DNA of 64,000 nt from UBA1479 sp040216635 (GTDB taxonomy: Bacteria > Pseudomonadota > Alphaproteobacteria > Rhodospirillales > Casp-alpha2). Location of the stretch: positions 1 through 64,000 of the forward strand of contig JAVJOU010000007.1 in assembly GCA_040216635.1 (NCBI GenBank). The letters run 5' to 3'. Below the pieces are notes generated by a model. The model searched no databases. It was not told the origin of the DNA and saw only the letters and a list, made by a program, of their open reading frames with translations. This document shows, one piece after another, positions 43,326 to 53,407 of the stretch. Within the stretch, counting starts at the first letter, position 1, and every line of letters begins with the position of its first letter. The position numbers and the translations under genes are program-made.

Positions 43326-44363
43326 ATGGCGAAAGCGGCCGAGACCAAACCGAAAGCGCGGCGCAAAGCCGACCCCAAACCGACGATCGACGCCACTCCG
43401 GAAGCGCTCCTCCAATACTACCGCGACATGTTGCTAATCCGGCGCTTCGAGGAGAAGGCCGGACAAATGTACGGCATGGGGCTGATCGGCGGGTTCTGCC
43501 ATCTCTATATCGGCCAGGAGGCCGTCGTTGTCGGCGCCCGCGCCGCCACGACCGCCGACGATGCCGTCATCACGACATACCGCGACCATGGGCACATGTT
43601 GGCCTGCGGGATGGACCCGCGTGGCGTCATGGCCGAACTGACCGGACGGATCGGTGGCTATTCCAAGGGCAAGGGCGGTTCGATGCATATGTTTGCCCGC
43701 GAACAGAATTTCTATGGTGGACATGGGATCGTCGGCGCCTCGACCGCGCTCGGCACCGGGATCGCGTTCGCCAATCGCTACCTCGACAACGACCAGGTCA
43801 CGCTGACCTATTTCGGCGACGGCGCGGCGAACCAGGGCCAGGTGTACGAATCGTTCAATATGGCAGCGCTCTGGAAATTGCCGGTCCTCTACATCATCGA
43901 GAACAACCAGTACGCCATGGGCACCTCGACCGCGCGCTCGACCGCTCAAACCAAACTGCATAAGCGCGGTGATGCCTTCGGCATCCCCGGGGGCGAATGC
44001 GACGGGATGGACGTGCTGGCCGTGCGCGACGCCGTGGCCAAGGCGGTCAAACATATTCGCGGCGGCAAGGGCCCCTACATCCTGGAGGCGATGACCTATC
44101 GTTACCGCGGCCATTCGATGTCGGATCCGGCCAAATACCGCACCCGCGACGAGGTCAATAAGATTCGCAAGGAGCGCGACCCCATCGACCATGCGCGCGA
44201 ACTGATCCTGACGAGCGGCGCGGCGGGCGAAGACGCCTTGAAGGCTATCGACAAAGAGGTCAAGGCGATCGTGACCGACGCCGCCGACTTTGCCCAGCAA
44301 AGCCCGGAACCCGATCCGTCCGAGCTATACACCGACATTCTCGCTGCGGCCGACGCCGCGTAG
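43326..44363 (+). CDS. pdhA: Pyruvate dehydrogenase E1 component, alpha subunit
   Basis: ThDP-dependent decarboxylase half of the pyruvate dehydrogenase complex, 345 residues. The ThDP/Mg motif is LTYFGDGAANQGQVYESFNM ending near IIENNQYAMGTS; the phosphorylation-loop-like region YRYRGHSMSDPAKYRTRDEV is present as in mitochondrial E1-alpha. The N terminus carries a Lys/Ala/Pro-rich extension before TPEALLQYYRDMLLIRRFEE. It opens the pdhA-pdhB-pdhC set, with lpdA and lipA downstream supplying E3 and lipoate synthesis. By eye, 8 of 22 leucines are CTG and 8 CTC. Confidence 0.97.
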   Translation: MAKAAETKPKARRKADPKPTIDATPEALLQYYRDMLLIRRFEEKAGQMYGMGLIGGFCHLYIGQEAVVVGARAATTADDAVITTYRDHGHMLACGMDPRGVMAELTGRIGGYSKGKGGSMHMFAREQNFYGGHGIVGASTALGTGIAFANRYLDNDQVTLTYFGDGAANQGQVYESFNMAALWKLPVLYIIENNQYAMGTSTARSTAQTKLHKRGDAFGIPGGECDGMDVLAVRDAVAKAVKHIRGGKGPYILEAMTYRYRGHSMSDPAKYRTRDEVNKIRKERDPIDHARELILTSGAAGEDALKAIDKEVKAIVTDAADFAQQSPEPDPSELYTDILAAADAA

Positions 44364-44381
44364 CCGCAGGGGAGCTTTTCG

Positions 44382-45782
44382 TTGCCGATACCCATCACAA
44401 TGCCCGCCCTCTCGCCGACGATGGAGGAAGGGACGCTCGCGAAATGGCTCAAGGCTGAGGGCGACGCCGTCGCACCGGGAGACGTCATTGCCGAGATCGA
44501 AACCGATAAAGCGACCATGGAAATCGAAGCCGTGGACGAAGGTGTGCTCGGCAAAATCGTCGTGGCCGAGGGGACCGAAGGCGTCAAGGTCAATACGGTG
44601 ATCGCGCATTTGCTGGAAGACGGCGAGGACGCGGGCAACGTTGCCGATACGAGCGACGGCGGTAATGGAGTCGACGATTCGGACGTCGCGCCCGATGCAG
44701 AAACGCCGGACGCGGAACCCAAGCAAAAGGCACCGGCAGCCGAGAAGCCAGCCGCCGTTGTCGTCGCCCCCGATCCGGACCTGCCCGCAGGGACCGCAAT
44801 GGTGGACCTCACCGTGCGCGAAGCGCTGCGCGATGCCATGGCCGAGGAAATGCGCCGCGACGATCGTGTGTTTTTGATGGGTGAAGAGGTTGCCCAATAC
44901 CAGGGAGCCTACAAGGTCAGCCAAGGCCTACTGGAGGAGTTCGGCGACAAACGCGTGGTCGATACGCCGATCACCGAACACGGGTTCGCTGGCGTCGGCG
45001 TCGGCGCCGCCTACCGGGGACTGCGCCCGATCGTCGAATTCATGACCTTCAATTTCGCCATGCAGGCTATCGATCATTTGATCAATTCGGCGGCCAAGAC
45101 CCTCTACATGACCGGCGGCGCAATGCCGGTGCCGATCGTGTTTCGCGGGCCAAACGGGGCCGCCGCACGGGTCGCCGCTCAACATTCCCAGAATTTCGCG
45201 GCGTGGTATGCGAGCGTTCCCGGACTCAAGGTCGTAGCGCCGTATTCGGCGGCGGACGCCAAGGGTCTACTGAAGGCGGCGATCCGCGATCCCAACCCGG
45301 TGATTTTCCTGGAGAACGAAATCCTTTATGGCGCCAGCCAACCGGTGCCAGACCTCGACGACTATGTCCTCCCCATAGGTAAGGCGCGGATCGCGCGGCC
45401 CGGCAAGGACGTCACCATCGTGGCGTACTCGATCTCAGTGCGCGACGCGCTGAAGGCCGCCGAACAACTCGCGGGCGAGGGGATCGATGCCGAAGTGATC
45501 GATTTGCGCACGTTGCGCCCGTTGGATACCGCGACGATCGTCGAATCGGTGCGCAAGACCAACCGCATCGTCGCGGTCGAAGAGGGTTGGCCCGTGTGCG
45601 GCATTTGTTCAGAAATCGCTGCGGTCCTGATGGAGCAGGCCTTCGACGATCTCGATGCGCCGATGCTCCGCGTAACCGGCGAAGACGTGCCGATGCCCTA
45701 CGCTGCCAACCTCGAAGCGTTGGCGCTGCCGAACCCGGCGAAAATCGTGCAGGCGGTGAAGACCGTTTGCTACCGCGACTAA
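44382..45782 (+). CDS. pdhB: Pyruvate dehydrogenase E1 component, beta subunit, with N-terminal lipoyl domain
   Basis: E1-beta of the pyruvate dehydrogenase complex, 466 residues, about 130 more than plain E1-beta because a lipoyl domain comes first (residues 2-80; lipoylated Lys in IETDKATMEIEAVDEG). An acidic/Ala/Pro linker leads into the transketolase-like domain with MVDLTVREALRDAMAEEMRR, MGEEVAQYQGAYKVSQGLLE and VVDTPITEHGFAGVGVGAAY. The lipoyl-bearing E1-beta is a known alphaproteobacterial feature. The start is a TTG at 44382 with AGGGGAG at 44368-44374; the next ATG (44400) would delete the first strand of the lipoyl domain. Confidence 0.96.
   Translation: MPIPITMPALSPTMEEGTLAKWLKAEGDAVAPGDVIAEIETDKATMEIEAVDEGVLGKIVVAEGTEGVKVNTVIAHLLEDGEDAGNVADTSDGGNGVDDSDVAPDAETPDAEPKQKAPAAEKPAAVVVAPDPDLPAGTAMVDLTVREALRDAMAEEMRRDDRVFLMGEEVAQYQGAYKVSQGLLEEFGDKRVVDTPITEHGFAGVGVGAAYRGLRPIVEFMTFNFAMQAIDHLINSAAKTLYMTGGAMPVPIVFRGPNGAAARVAAQHSQNFAAWYASVPGLKVVAPYSAADAKGLLKAAIRDPNPVIFLENEILYGASQPVPDLDDYVLPIGKARIARPGKDVTIVAYSISVRDALKAAEQLAGEGIDAEVIDLRTLRPLDTATIVESVRKTNRIVAVEEGWPVCGICSEIAAVLMEQAFDDLDAPMLRVTGEDVPMPYAANLEALALPNPAKIVQAVKTVCYRD
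44385..44633 (+). repeat. Duplicated lipoyl-domain module, copy in pdhB
   Basis: The 249 nt coding the lipoyl domain of pdhB align without gaps to 45796-46044 in pdhC. Identity is high at DNA level, including a run of 21 identical bases (44502-44522 against 45913-45933). This points to duplication or ongoing gene conversion between the two adjacent genes. Confidence 0.8.
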
Positions 45783-45792
45783 GGAAACGACC

Positions 45793-47103
45793 ATGCCTAT
45801 TTCAATTACGATGCCCGCGCTGTCGCCAACGATGGAAGAGGGCACACTCGCCAAGTGGCTGGTCAAAGAGGGCCAGACCGTATCGTCGGGCGATGTCATC
45901 GCCGAGATCGAGACCGATAAAGCGACCATGGAAGTCGAGGCGATCGACGAAGGTACGGTCGGCAAACTGCTCGTCGCCGAGGGAACCGAAGGCGTCAAGG
46001 TGAACACGGTCATTGCCGTGCTGTTGGAAGAAGGCGAAGACGCGAGCGCCGTGGGCGACGCGGCACCAGCTCCAGCGAAACCGGCACCAGCGGCGGCAGC
46101 CAAAGCGCCGGCCGAAAAAACCGCAGCCCCGGCGAAGGAAGCGGCACCGCCTGCCACGAAGGCCCCCACAACACCGCCCGCGAAGGCGGCAGCCGCCGAC
46201 GGCGACCGCGTCATTGCCAGCCCGCTGGCGCGGCGTATGGCGGCCCAGGCCGACCTAGATCTCTCTGGTATCAGCGGCTCCGGCCCCGGCGGCCGGATCG
46301 TCAAGGCCGACATCGACGCAGCTCTCTCCGGCGGTTCCCCGGCACCCCGCAAAGCCGACGCGGCGCCCCAGGCCCCCCAAGCCGCACCGCCCACAATGCA
46401 ACCGGGCGCGGCGGCCTATGTCGAGGTGCCCAACAGCACGATGCGTAAAGTCATCGCGCGCCGACTAACCGAATCGAAGCAACACGTGCCGCACTTCTAT
46501 CTGACCATCGAGTGCGACATCGACAAGCTGCTGGCCATGCGCAAGGACCTCAACGAGCGTGGCGCGAAGGACGGCGCGTTCAAACTTTCGGTCAACGATT
46601 TTGTTATTCGCGCTGCCGCACTGGCGCTGAAGAAGGTGCCGAGCGCCAATGCGAGTTGGACGGAAGCGGCGACGTTGCGATACGAAACGGTCGATGTCTC
46701 GGTCGCGGTCGCGGTGGCGAATGGCTTGATCACCCCGGTTGTCCGCAACGCGGATCAAAAGGGCCTTGCGACCATTTCGGCGGAAATGAAGGACCTCGCG
46801 GGCCGAGCGCACGAGGGCAAGTTGATGCCCGAGGAATACCAAGGCGGCACGTTCTCGATCTCGAACCTCGGCATGTATGGGATCAAGGAATTCGCCGCAG
46901 TCATCAATCCGCCGCAAGGCGCGATCCTCGCGATCGGTGCAGGGGAACAACGGCCCGTCGTCAAAGATGGGGCGTTGTCGATCGCGACCATGATGTCGTG
47001 CACCCTGTCGTGTGACCACCGCGTTGTTGACGGTGCAATCGGGGCGGAACTCTTGCAGGCGTTCAAGGGCTTCATCGAAGACCCGGTCACAATGCTGCTG
47101 TAG
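45793..47103 (+). CDS. pdhC: Dihydrolipoyl acetyltransferase (pyruvate dehydrogenase E2)
   Basis: Core of the pyruvate dehydrogenase complex, transferring acetyl groups to CoA; 436 residues. One lipoyl domain (residues 2-80, Lys in IETDKATMEVEAIDEG), an Ala/Pro/Lys linker, a peripheral subunit-binding domain (ASPLARRMAAQADLDLSGIS, GSGPGGRIVKADI), a second linker, then the catalytic domain starting at RKVIARRLTESKQHVPHFYL and ending with the active-site LSCDHRVVDGAIGAELLQAF. The linkers are typical flexible swinging-arm sequence. It begins 10 bp after pdhB. Confidence 0.97.
   Translation: MPISITMPALSPTMEEGTLAKWLVKEGQTVSSGDVIAEIETDKATMEVEAIDEGTVGKLLVAEGTEGVKVNTVIAVLLEEGEDASAVGDAAPAPAKPAPAAAAKAPAEKTAAPAKEAAPPATKAPTTPPAKAAAADGDRVIASPLARRMAAQADLDLSGISGSGPGGRIVKADIDAALSGGSPAPRKADAAPQAPQAAPPTMQPGAAAYVEVPNSTMRKVIARRLTESKQHVPHFYLTIECDIDKLLAMRKDLNERGAKDGAFKLSVNDFVIRAAALALKKVPSANASWTEAATLRYETVDVSVAVAVANGLITPVVRNADQKGLATISAEMKDLAGRAHEGKLMPEEYQGGTFSISNLGMYGIKEFAAVINPPQGAILAIGAGEQRPVVKDGALSIATMMSCTLSCDHRVVDGAIGAELLQAFKGFIEDPVTMLL
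45796..46044 (+). repeat. Duplicated lipoyl-domain module, copy in pdhC
   Basis: Second copy of the lipoyl module described at 44385-44633; same length, offset 1411 bp, in the same codon frame, located at the very start of pdhC. Confidence 0.8.
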
Positions 47104-47224
47104 CTGCGTTGTGGACGACGTCGCACGAAGTCCGCGTCATGGTGTTCGAACGACGCAACGTCATTAGTACGGGGACGTTTGCCTAGCGCGCACGGCCCTT
47201 TAACCCCAACGTTTGTAGGCGGTC

Positions 47225-48640
47225 ATGGCAGCACAACAGTACGATGTCGCAGTTCTAGGCGGGGGCCCGGGCGGATACGTCGCCGCTATCCGCGCCGCGC
47301 AACTCGGGTTGAAGACTGTCTGTATCGAGCGCGAACACCTTGGCGGCATCTGCCTCAACTGGGGGTGCATCCCGACCAAAGCGTTGCTGCGTTCCTCCGA
47401 GATCTACCATCTGCTGCACCGATTGGATGAGTTCGGTCTAAGCGCGAAAGACATCACCTTCGATTTGAAAAAGGTCGTGCAGCGCAGCCGCAAGGTATCC
47501 AAGCAACTGTCCGGCGGAGTCGGACACCTGTTGAAGAAACACAAGGTCGATGTAATCGACGGCCAGGGCAAGCTGAACGGTCCCGGTAAGATTGCCGTTA
47601 CCAAAGACGGCAAACCCGTCGCCGACATCACCGCGAAGCACGTTATTCTGGCGACTGGGGCACGGGCACGCGACCTCCCCAACATCAAAGCCGACGGCAA
47701 GGATGTGTGGTCCTACAAAGAGGCGATGGTGCCCGACGCCATGCCCAAGTCCTTGCTGGTGATCGGATCGGGCGCGATCGGAATCGAGTTCGCTAGTTTC
47801 TACCGCACGATGGGGGCAGAGGTGACAGTGGTTGAGGTGCTCGACCGCCTGTTGCCGGTCGAGGACGAAGATATCTCTGCGTTCGCGCGCAAGCAGTTCG
47901 AGAAGCAGGGGATGAAGATCGTCACCGGCGCCGCGGTTGCCGCCCTGAAGCCGGGCAAGGGCGGGATCGCAGCAACCATCGAACCGACCAAGGGCAGCAA
48001 GACACCGGCCCAAACCGTCACCGCCGAGAAGGTCATTCTCGCCGTCGGCATTACCGGCAATGTCGAGGACTGCGGCCTGGAGACGGTGAAGGGGATCAAA
48101 GTCGAGCGCGGGCATGTCGTGGTCAACGAATGGCTCGAGACCGGCGTCAAAGGCCACTACGCCATCGGCGATCTCGTCGGCGCGCCTTGGCTCGCCCACA
48201 AAGCCATGCACGAGGCGGTCATCTGCGTTGAGAAAATCGCCGGCCAAAAAGACGTGCATCCGATGAACACACAGAACATTCCGGGTTGCACTTATTGCAA
48301 CCCGCAGGTTGCGAGTGTCGGGTTGACCGAAAAGGCCGCCAAGGAAAAGGGCCACGACGTCAAAGTTGGCAAGTTCCCGTTTATCGGCAACGGCAAGGCC
48401 ATTGCCTTAGGCGAACCGGAGGGAATGATCAAAACCGTGTTCGATGCCAAGACGGGCGAATTGCTGGGCGCCCATATGATCGGCGCCGAGGTCACCGAGC
48501 TGATCCAGGGCTATACCATCGCCAAAACGATGGAAACCACTGAGGCGGAACTGATGCACACGGTCTTCCCGCATCCGACGCTCTCGGAAATGATGCACGA
48601 ATCGGTCCTTGACGCGTATGGCCACGCGCTCCATTTCTAA
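47225..48640 (+). CDS. lpdA: Dihydrolipoyl dehydrogenase (E3)
   Basis: FAD-dependent disulfide oxidoreductase that reoxidises dihydrolipoamide of pyruvate dehydrogenase with NAD; 471 residues. FAD motif DVAVLGGGPGGYVAAIRAAQ, redox-active disulfide in GGICLNWGCIPTKALLRS (Trp between the cysteines, as in several alphaproteobacterial E3 proteins), NAD motif VIGSGAIGIEFASFYRTMGA and the C-terminal His-Glu pair in MHTVFPHPTLSEMMHESV. It is 121 bp after pdhC, a gap with no recognisable element, and 6 bp before lipA. Confidence 0.97.
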   Translation: MAAQQYDVAVLGGGPGGYVAAIRAAQLGLKTVCIEREHLGGICLNWGCIPTKALLRSSEIYHLLHRLDEFGLSAKDITFDLKKVVQRSRKVSKQLSGGVGHLLKKHKVDVIDGQGKLNGPGKIAVTKDGKPVADITAKHVILATGARARDLPNIKADGKDVWSYKEAMVPDAMPKSLLVIGSGAIGIEFASFYRTMGAEVTVVEVLDRLLPVEDEDISAFARKQFEKQGMKIVTGAAVAALKPGKGGIAATIEPTKGSKTPAQTVTAEKVILAVGITGNVEDCGLETVKGIKVERGHVVVNEWLETGVKGHYAIGDLVGAPWLAHKAMHEAVICVEKIAGQKDVHPMNTQNIPGCTYCNPQVASVGLTEKAAKEKGHDVKVGKFPFIGNGKAIALGEPEGMIKTVFDAKTGELLGAHMIGAEVTELIQGYTIAKTMETTEAELMHTVFPHPTLSEMMHESVLDAYGHALHF

Positions 48641-48646
48641 GATCAG

Positions 48647-49624
<978 letters not shown>

Positions 49625-49627
49625 TCC

Positions 49628-50104
49628 GTGCCGACACACGCCGAGAAGAAACGTTTACCGTTCACCCAGCAGCAGCTCTTTGATCTTGTCGCCGATGTCG
49701 ACCGCTACCAGGAATTCCTGCCCTGGTGCGTCGCCTCGCGGGTCAATTCGCGCAACGGCGATGTGATCCACGCCGACCTGGTGATCGGATTCAAGATGTT
49801 CCGCGAGAAGTTCACGTCGCAAGTGACGCTGTCCATGCCCGACCGGATCGACGTGAAATATGCCCATGGACCGTTCAAGTATCTGACCAACCATTGGGTC
49901 TTTATTCCGGAAGAGAGCGGGACCGCGACCACAATCGATTTCTATGTCGATTTCGAATTCCGCTCCCGGCTTCTGCAAACGTTGATTGGCGCAGTGTTCA
50001 ACGAGGCGGTCCAGCGCATGGTGCGCGCGTTCGAAAAACGCGCCTACGATATCTACGGCGGCGAAACTCCCGAGGGCGCGACGGCGAGCAAGGGTGCGGC
50101 TTAG
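49628..50104 (+). CDS. Coq10/RatA family START-domain protein
   Basis: A 158-residue single-domain protein of the SRPBCC/START fold, similar to yeast Coq10 and to E. coli RatA. The start LPFTQQQLFDLVADVDRYQE, FLPWCVASRVNSRNG and the final helix NEAVQRMVRAFEKRAYDIYG fit the family. The likely role is binding ubiquinone or a polyketide-like lipid in respiration; the RatA toxin role is documented only for some members. The start is GTG at 49628, 3 bp after lipA; lipA plus this gene is a conserved alphaproteobacterial pair. Confidence 0.92.
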   Translation: MPTHAEKKRLPFTQQQLFDLVADVDRYQEFLPWCVASRVNSRNGDVIHADLVIGFKMFREKFTSQVTLSMPDRIDVKYAHGPFKYLTNHWVFIPEESGTATTIDFYVDFEFRSRLLQTLIGAVFNEAVQRMVRAFEKRAYDIYGGETPEGATASKGAA

Positions 50105-50166
50105 CCCCCAGCCAAACGGGATATGGACGTTCAACCGTCGGATCAGCCTCAGTCGCGCGTGTTACG

Positions 50167-51159
50167 CTAAATATTCCCACCAACCTCGATCAGCGTCCGG
50201 CCCAACAATTGACGGCCTTCGAACGCTGCGTGAAGTTCGGCGACCTTGTCCAGCGGCTCGATCCGTTCGACCGGAATGCGCCACTTGCCGCTTGCGAGGT
50301 TGGCGAAGAGTTCCTTTTCCTCGGCGCGGCGGGTCGCGGCTTGGTGGAAGTATTGGACGAACCCGGTCACCGAGAACGACTTGCCGATGAGTTGCGAGAT
50401 GTTCACCTCGGGCGGCGGACCGGCCATTTGACCCAAATAGATCACGTTGCCGAGCGGCGCCACGGCCCGGTAGTTCAGCCCGGCATCTGGCCCGGCCACG
50501 CCATCGAAGATGACATTTGCGCCGCGGTCGTTAGTGAGGCGCAACACGACGTCGGCCCAGTTGTCGGCGACACGGTCGATCAACATGTCGGCACCGAATT
50601 GCTTGGCATACTCGGCGCGCGAGGCGCTGCCGACGAGCCCGTGCACAACGGCACCCGCATCCTTGGCGATCTGGGTGGTGAGCGCGCCCACCGCGCCCGC
50701 AGCGGAGTGCACGACCACGACGTCGTCTTTTTTCACGCGACCGGCGGAGTGCACGAGGTGCCAGGACGTCGGCGCGCAGGTCGCGAAGACGGCTGCAATT
50801 TTCCAATCGAAGGCATCTGGAACCGGAATGAGGCGCGCGGCCTCGGCAACCGCGTATTCAGCGTTGCCGCCCCATTGCCCAACGGCGACGACGCGCTTGC
50901 CGATCATCTCTTCTTCCACGTCGTCGGCGACCGCGTCGACCAGGCCGGCATATTCGTATCCCGGTGTGTAGGGCATCGCGGGCGCCCCCCATTTAACCCG
51001 CGCGGCACGGCTATGGGTATCAAGCGGGTTGAGGGCACAGTAGGCGACTTTGATCCGCACTTGGCCGCTGGTTGGCTCCGGGATATCGATATCGCGAAGT
51101 TTGAGGACGGACGGATCGCCCGGCGCATCGACCACGATTGCCCGCATTTTCTTTGCCAT
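50167..51159 (-). CDS. Quinone oxidoreductase-like MDR protein (copy A)
   Basis: Medium-chain dehydrogenase/reductase of the quinone oxidoreductase/crotonase-reductase group, 330 residues. GroES-like domain (RAIVVDAPGDPSVLKLRDID, TPGYEYAGLVDAVADDV) then a Rossmann domain with VHSAAGAVGALTTQIAKDAG. No catalytic or structural zinc cysteine set is seen, so it is an NADPH-dependent, zinc-free type. GGAGG precedes the ATG. It is a clear paralog of the gene at 53408-54409, sharing among others IAKDAGA and GGNAEY, and is the last gene of the minus-strand run. The substrate is unknown. Confidence 0.88.
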   Translation of the reverse strand: MAKKMRAIVVDAPGDPSVLKLRDIDIPEPTSGQVRIKVAYCALNPLDTHSRAARVKWGAPAMPYTPGYEYAGLVDAVADDVEEEMIGKRVVAVGQWGGNAEYAVAEAARLIPVPDAFDWKIAAVFATCAPTSWHLVHSAGRVKKDDVVVVHSAAGAVGALTTQIAKDAGAVVHGLVGSASRAEYAKQFGADMLIDRVADNWADVVLRLTNDRGANVIFDGVAGPDAGLNYRAVAPLGNVIYLGQMAGPPPEVNISQLIGKSFSVTGFVQYFHQAATRRAEEKELFANLASGKWRIPVERIEPLDKVAELHAAFEGRQLLGRTLIEVGGNI

Positions 51160-51256
51160 GATTGGACCTCCCTGTTGGTGGGGTTGTCGCGCGCCCGGCG
51201 CCCGGGGTCAAGCCGCGGGGCCCCGTCCTAAGGGACAGAACCAGATGCAACGCGCC

Positions 51257-52102
51257 CTAGATCGTGGCGAGAAAGTTGTCGATCGCCTTGAGGCTTTCGG
51301 GTTCGTCGAGAAACGGGCAGTGGTTACGCGCTGGAATCGTTGCCGTGCGCAGGTCGGGCTTGCGCCGCGCCATCTCTGCCATACCGTCAGCTTCAAGAAT
51401 GTCGGACTCCGCACCACGAATCGCGAGGACTGGGATGTTGGCGAGCGATTCGAAAGCCGGCCACAGTGAGCCGCGGGTCTGGCCAGCGCGAAAGGCACGA
51501 CCGTAGCCCGGATCATAGTCCGGCCGTATCTTCCCGTCGTCGTTGCGCTTGCAGGTTCGCCGCGCGTAGGCGGTCCAGTAGGCGTCGCTCAGGTCGGGTG
51601 TCGGTGTATCGTATCGGTCGCGAAGCGCCGCACCGGCTTCTTCGAAGGTTGCGAAGGTCGAGTCCAAGGCCGTGCGGGCGCGCAGACGCTGGGAGCCCTT
51701 AGCACCGATCTCCGGCCCGATGTCGTTCATCACGACGCCCGCCAACACGAGCGGGTTCGACAGACCCAAAACCATTCCAATGATGCCGCCACGCGACGTG
51801 CCGACGATAACCACTTTGGGAATCCCGAGATGACCGAGAAATTCAACGATGTCGCTGGCATCGGCCTCGAAGCCGTAATTATTCTCGTCCGGATCCCAAT
51901 CTGATCTGCCATGGCCGCGCCAGTCCATCGTCAGCACGCGCCGGGTTTGCGCAACATGAGGTGCAAAATCGTCGAAACTGCGAGAGTTGGAGGTCGAACC
52001 GGCGAGGCAAAGAACCGGCACCGGCCCCGGCGGCCCGGCATAGTCGCGGTAGTAGAGTTTCAATCCATCGCGGGTGGTGAAGTGGGCATCGAGATAAGAC
52101 AT
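51257..52102 (-). CDS. Alpha/beta hydrolase
   Basis: Alpha/beta-hydrolase of 281 residues, similar to 3-oxoadipate enol-lactonase-like and epoxide hydrolase-like enzymes. The nucleophile elbow is VIVGTSRGGIIGMVLGLSNP (Gly-x-Ser-x-Gly), the oxyanion region VLCLAGSTSNSRSFDDFAPH, and the catalytic His is in IPARNHCPFLDEPESLKAID. The ATG at 52102 gives the usual beta-1 strand start SYLDAHFTTRDGLKLYYRDY; the frame is open further upstream but only as overlap with the MFS gene. It begins 8 bp after the MFS stop. The substrate is unknown. Confidence 0.87.
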   Translation of the reverse strand: MSYLDAHFTTRDGLKLYYRDYAGPPGPVPVLCLAGSTSNSRSFDDFAPHVAQTRRVLTMDWRGHGRSDWDPDENNYGFEADASDIVEFLGHLGIPKVVIVGTSRGGIIGMVLGLSNPLVLAGVVMNDIGPEIGAKGSQRLRARTALDSTFATFEEAGAALRDRYDTPTPDLSDAYWTAYARRTCKRNDDGKIRPDYDPGYGRAFRAGQTRGSLWPAFESLANIPVLAIRGAESDILEADGMAEMARRKPDLRTATIPARNHCPFLDEPESLKAIDNFLATI

Positions 52103-52110
52103 GGCTTCCC

Positions 52111-53328
52111 TCAATTTCCGGTGTCGCCGGCGCGGACGGCGCGAGATTTCAAATAGAGCGGCACCGACCCGGCCATCAGCGCCGTGACCATTGCAAACAG
52201 CATGGCCCCGAACAACGCGGTGCCCGAGGGGTCGATGATGATGGCAACGCCTTGGGCGAACATCGCGCCGAAGATGGTCTGGACGAACGCCGCCGCGCCC
52301 GAGGCGGTCCCGGCTAATTCGGGAATAACGTTGAGGGCGCCGGCCTGGCTGTTGGGCATCGCCAACCCATTGCCGAACGAAATGAAAAACGACGTGCCGA
52401 ACATCACCGCGACACCCAAGCCAAAAATGGAGAACGCGCCAAAACCCGCGGCGGCACAAATCAGCGCGGCGCTGCCTCCGATCACGACCATGCGTTCCAG
52501 ACCGACCCGAGACGACAACCGACCGCCGAAATAGTTGCCGCTCATGAACACCAACGTGACCAACGCGAAGTAGGCGCCGAATTCCGTTGCCGGACGGTTC
52601 AGTACTTCAACCATCAGGAACGGACCGACGGCCATGAACGAGAAGAACGACCCTGCGCCAAATCCGCCCTGGAGAATGAACCCGACGTACACCGGAGAGC
52701 GGAAGAGACGGCCGTAGCCGCGCAGCATATCGGCAACGCTGCTCACCCTGCCGCGGCTCGATTCCGCGCCGCGCATGGTCATCCAGGCCAGAATCGCGAC
52801 ACAGATCCCAAGTGCTAGCGACAGGCCGAATATCCATCGCCATCCGAATACATCGGTGATTAACCCGCCGAGGACGATCGACAGCATCGGCGCACCGATG
52901 GTGGCGACGATCAAGGTGCCGATCACTCGGGCGGCACCTTCGGGGCCGTAGATATCGCGCACGATCGCGCGGGTGATGACCATGCCTGCTGCACCGCCCA
53001 CGGCCTGGATAATCCGCCCGACGATCAGCATGGTGATGCCCGTTGAGAACAGGGCGACCGTGGTCCCGATTAGGAACAAGACCAAGCCGACATACAGCAT
53101 CGGCAAGCGACCGTAGCGATCGGACAGCGGACCGTAGAACAACGTCGAAATCGCCAGCACGACCATAGCCGCGGAGAAGGCGATCTGGGCGACGCCGATG
53201 GTGACCCCGAATTCGACGGCGATCGCGGGGACCGAGGGGACGAAGAGCTGGGTTGCCGCCGGCCCAATCGCGGTATTGGCGACCAGGGCGATCATGAAGG
53301 GCAGGGGGATGCGGGGGGCGTCGGTCAC
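52111..53328 (-). CDS. MFS transporter of the Bcr/CflA drug-export type
   Basis: Major facilitator with 12 predicted membrane helices, 405 residues from a GTG at 53328; a TTG at 53349 in frame is an alternative. The Bcr/CflA pattern is visible: PSVPAIAVEFGVTIGVAQIA, the A-motif-like FYGPLSDRYGRLPMLYVGLV and QAVGGAAGMVITRAIVRDIY. Such proteins export drugs or small metabolites such as bicyclomycin, sulfonamides or cysteine. Here it lies between two quinone oxidoreductase paralogs and a hydrolase, suggesting export of a compound handled by them; that link is inference. Confidence 0.88.
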   Translation of the reverse strand: MTDAPRIPLPFMIALVANTAIGPAATQLFVPSVPAIAVEFGVTIGVAQIAFSAAMVVLAISTLFYGPLSDRYGRLPMLYVGLVLFLIGTTVALFSTGITMLIVGRIIQAVGGAAGMVITRAIVRDIYGPEGAARVIGTLIVATIGAPMLSIVLGGLITDVFGWRWIFGLSLALGICVAILAWMTMRGAESSRGRVSSVADMLRGYGRLFRSPVYVGFILQGGFGAGSFFSFMAVGPFLMVEVLNRPATEFGAYFALVTLVFMSGNYFGGRLSSRVGLERMVVIGGSAALICAAAGFGAFSIFGLGVAVMFGTSFFISFGNGLAMPNSQAGALNVIPELAGTASGAAAFVQTIFGAMFAQGVAIIIDPSGTALFGAMLFAMVTALMAGSVPLYLKSRAVRAGDTGN

Positions 53329-53407
53329 GGGACCACGACCGTAGCCCAAATCCCGGAACCTGCACGGCCCGACGCGCGCGCTGATCGCCGGTCGGGCAGA
53401 GCCCGCG

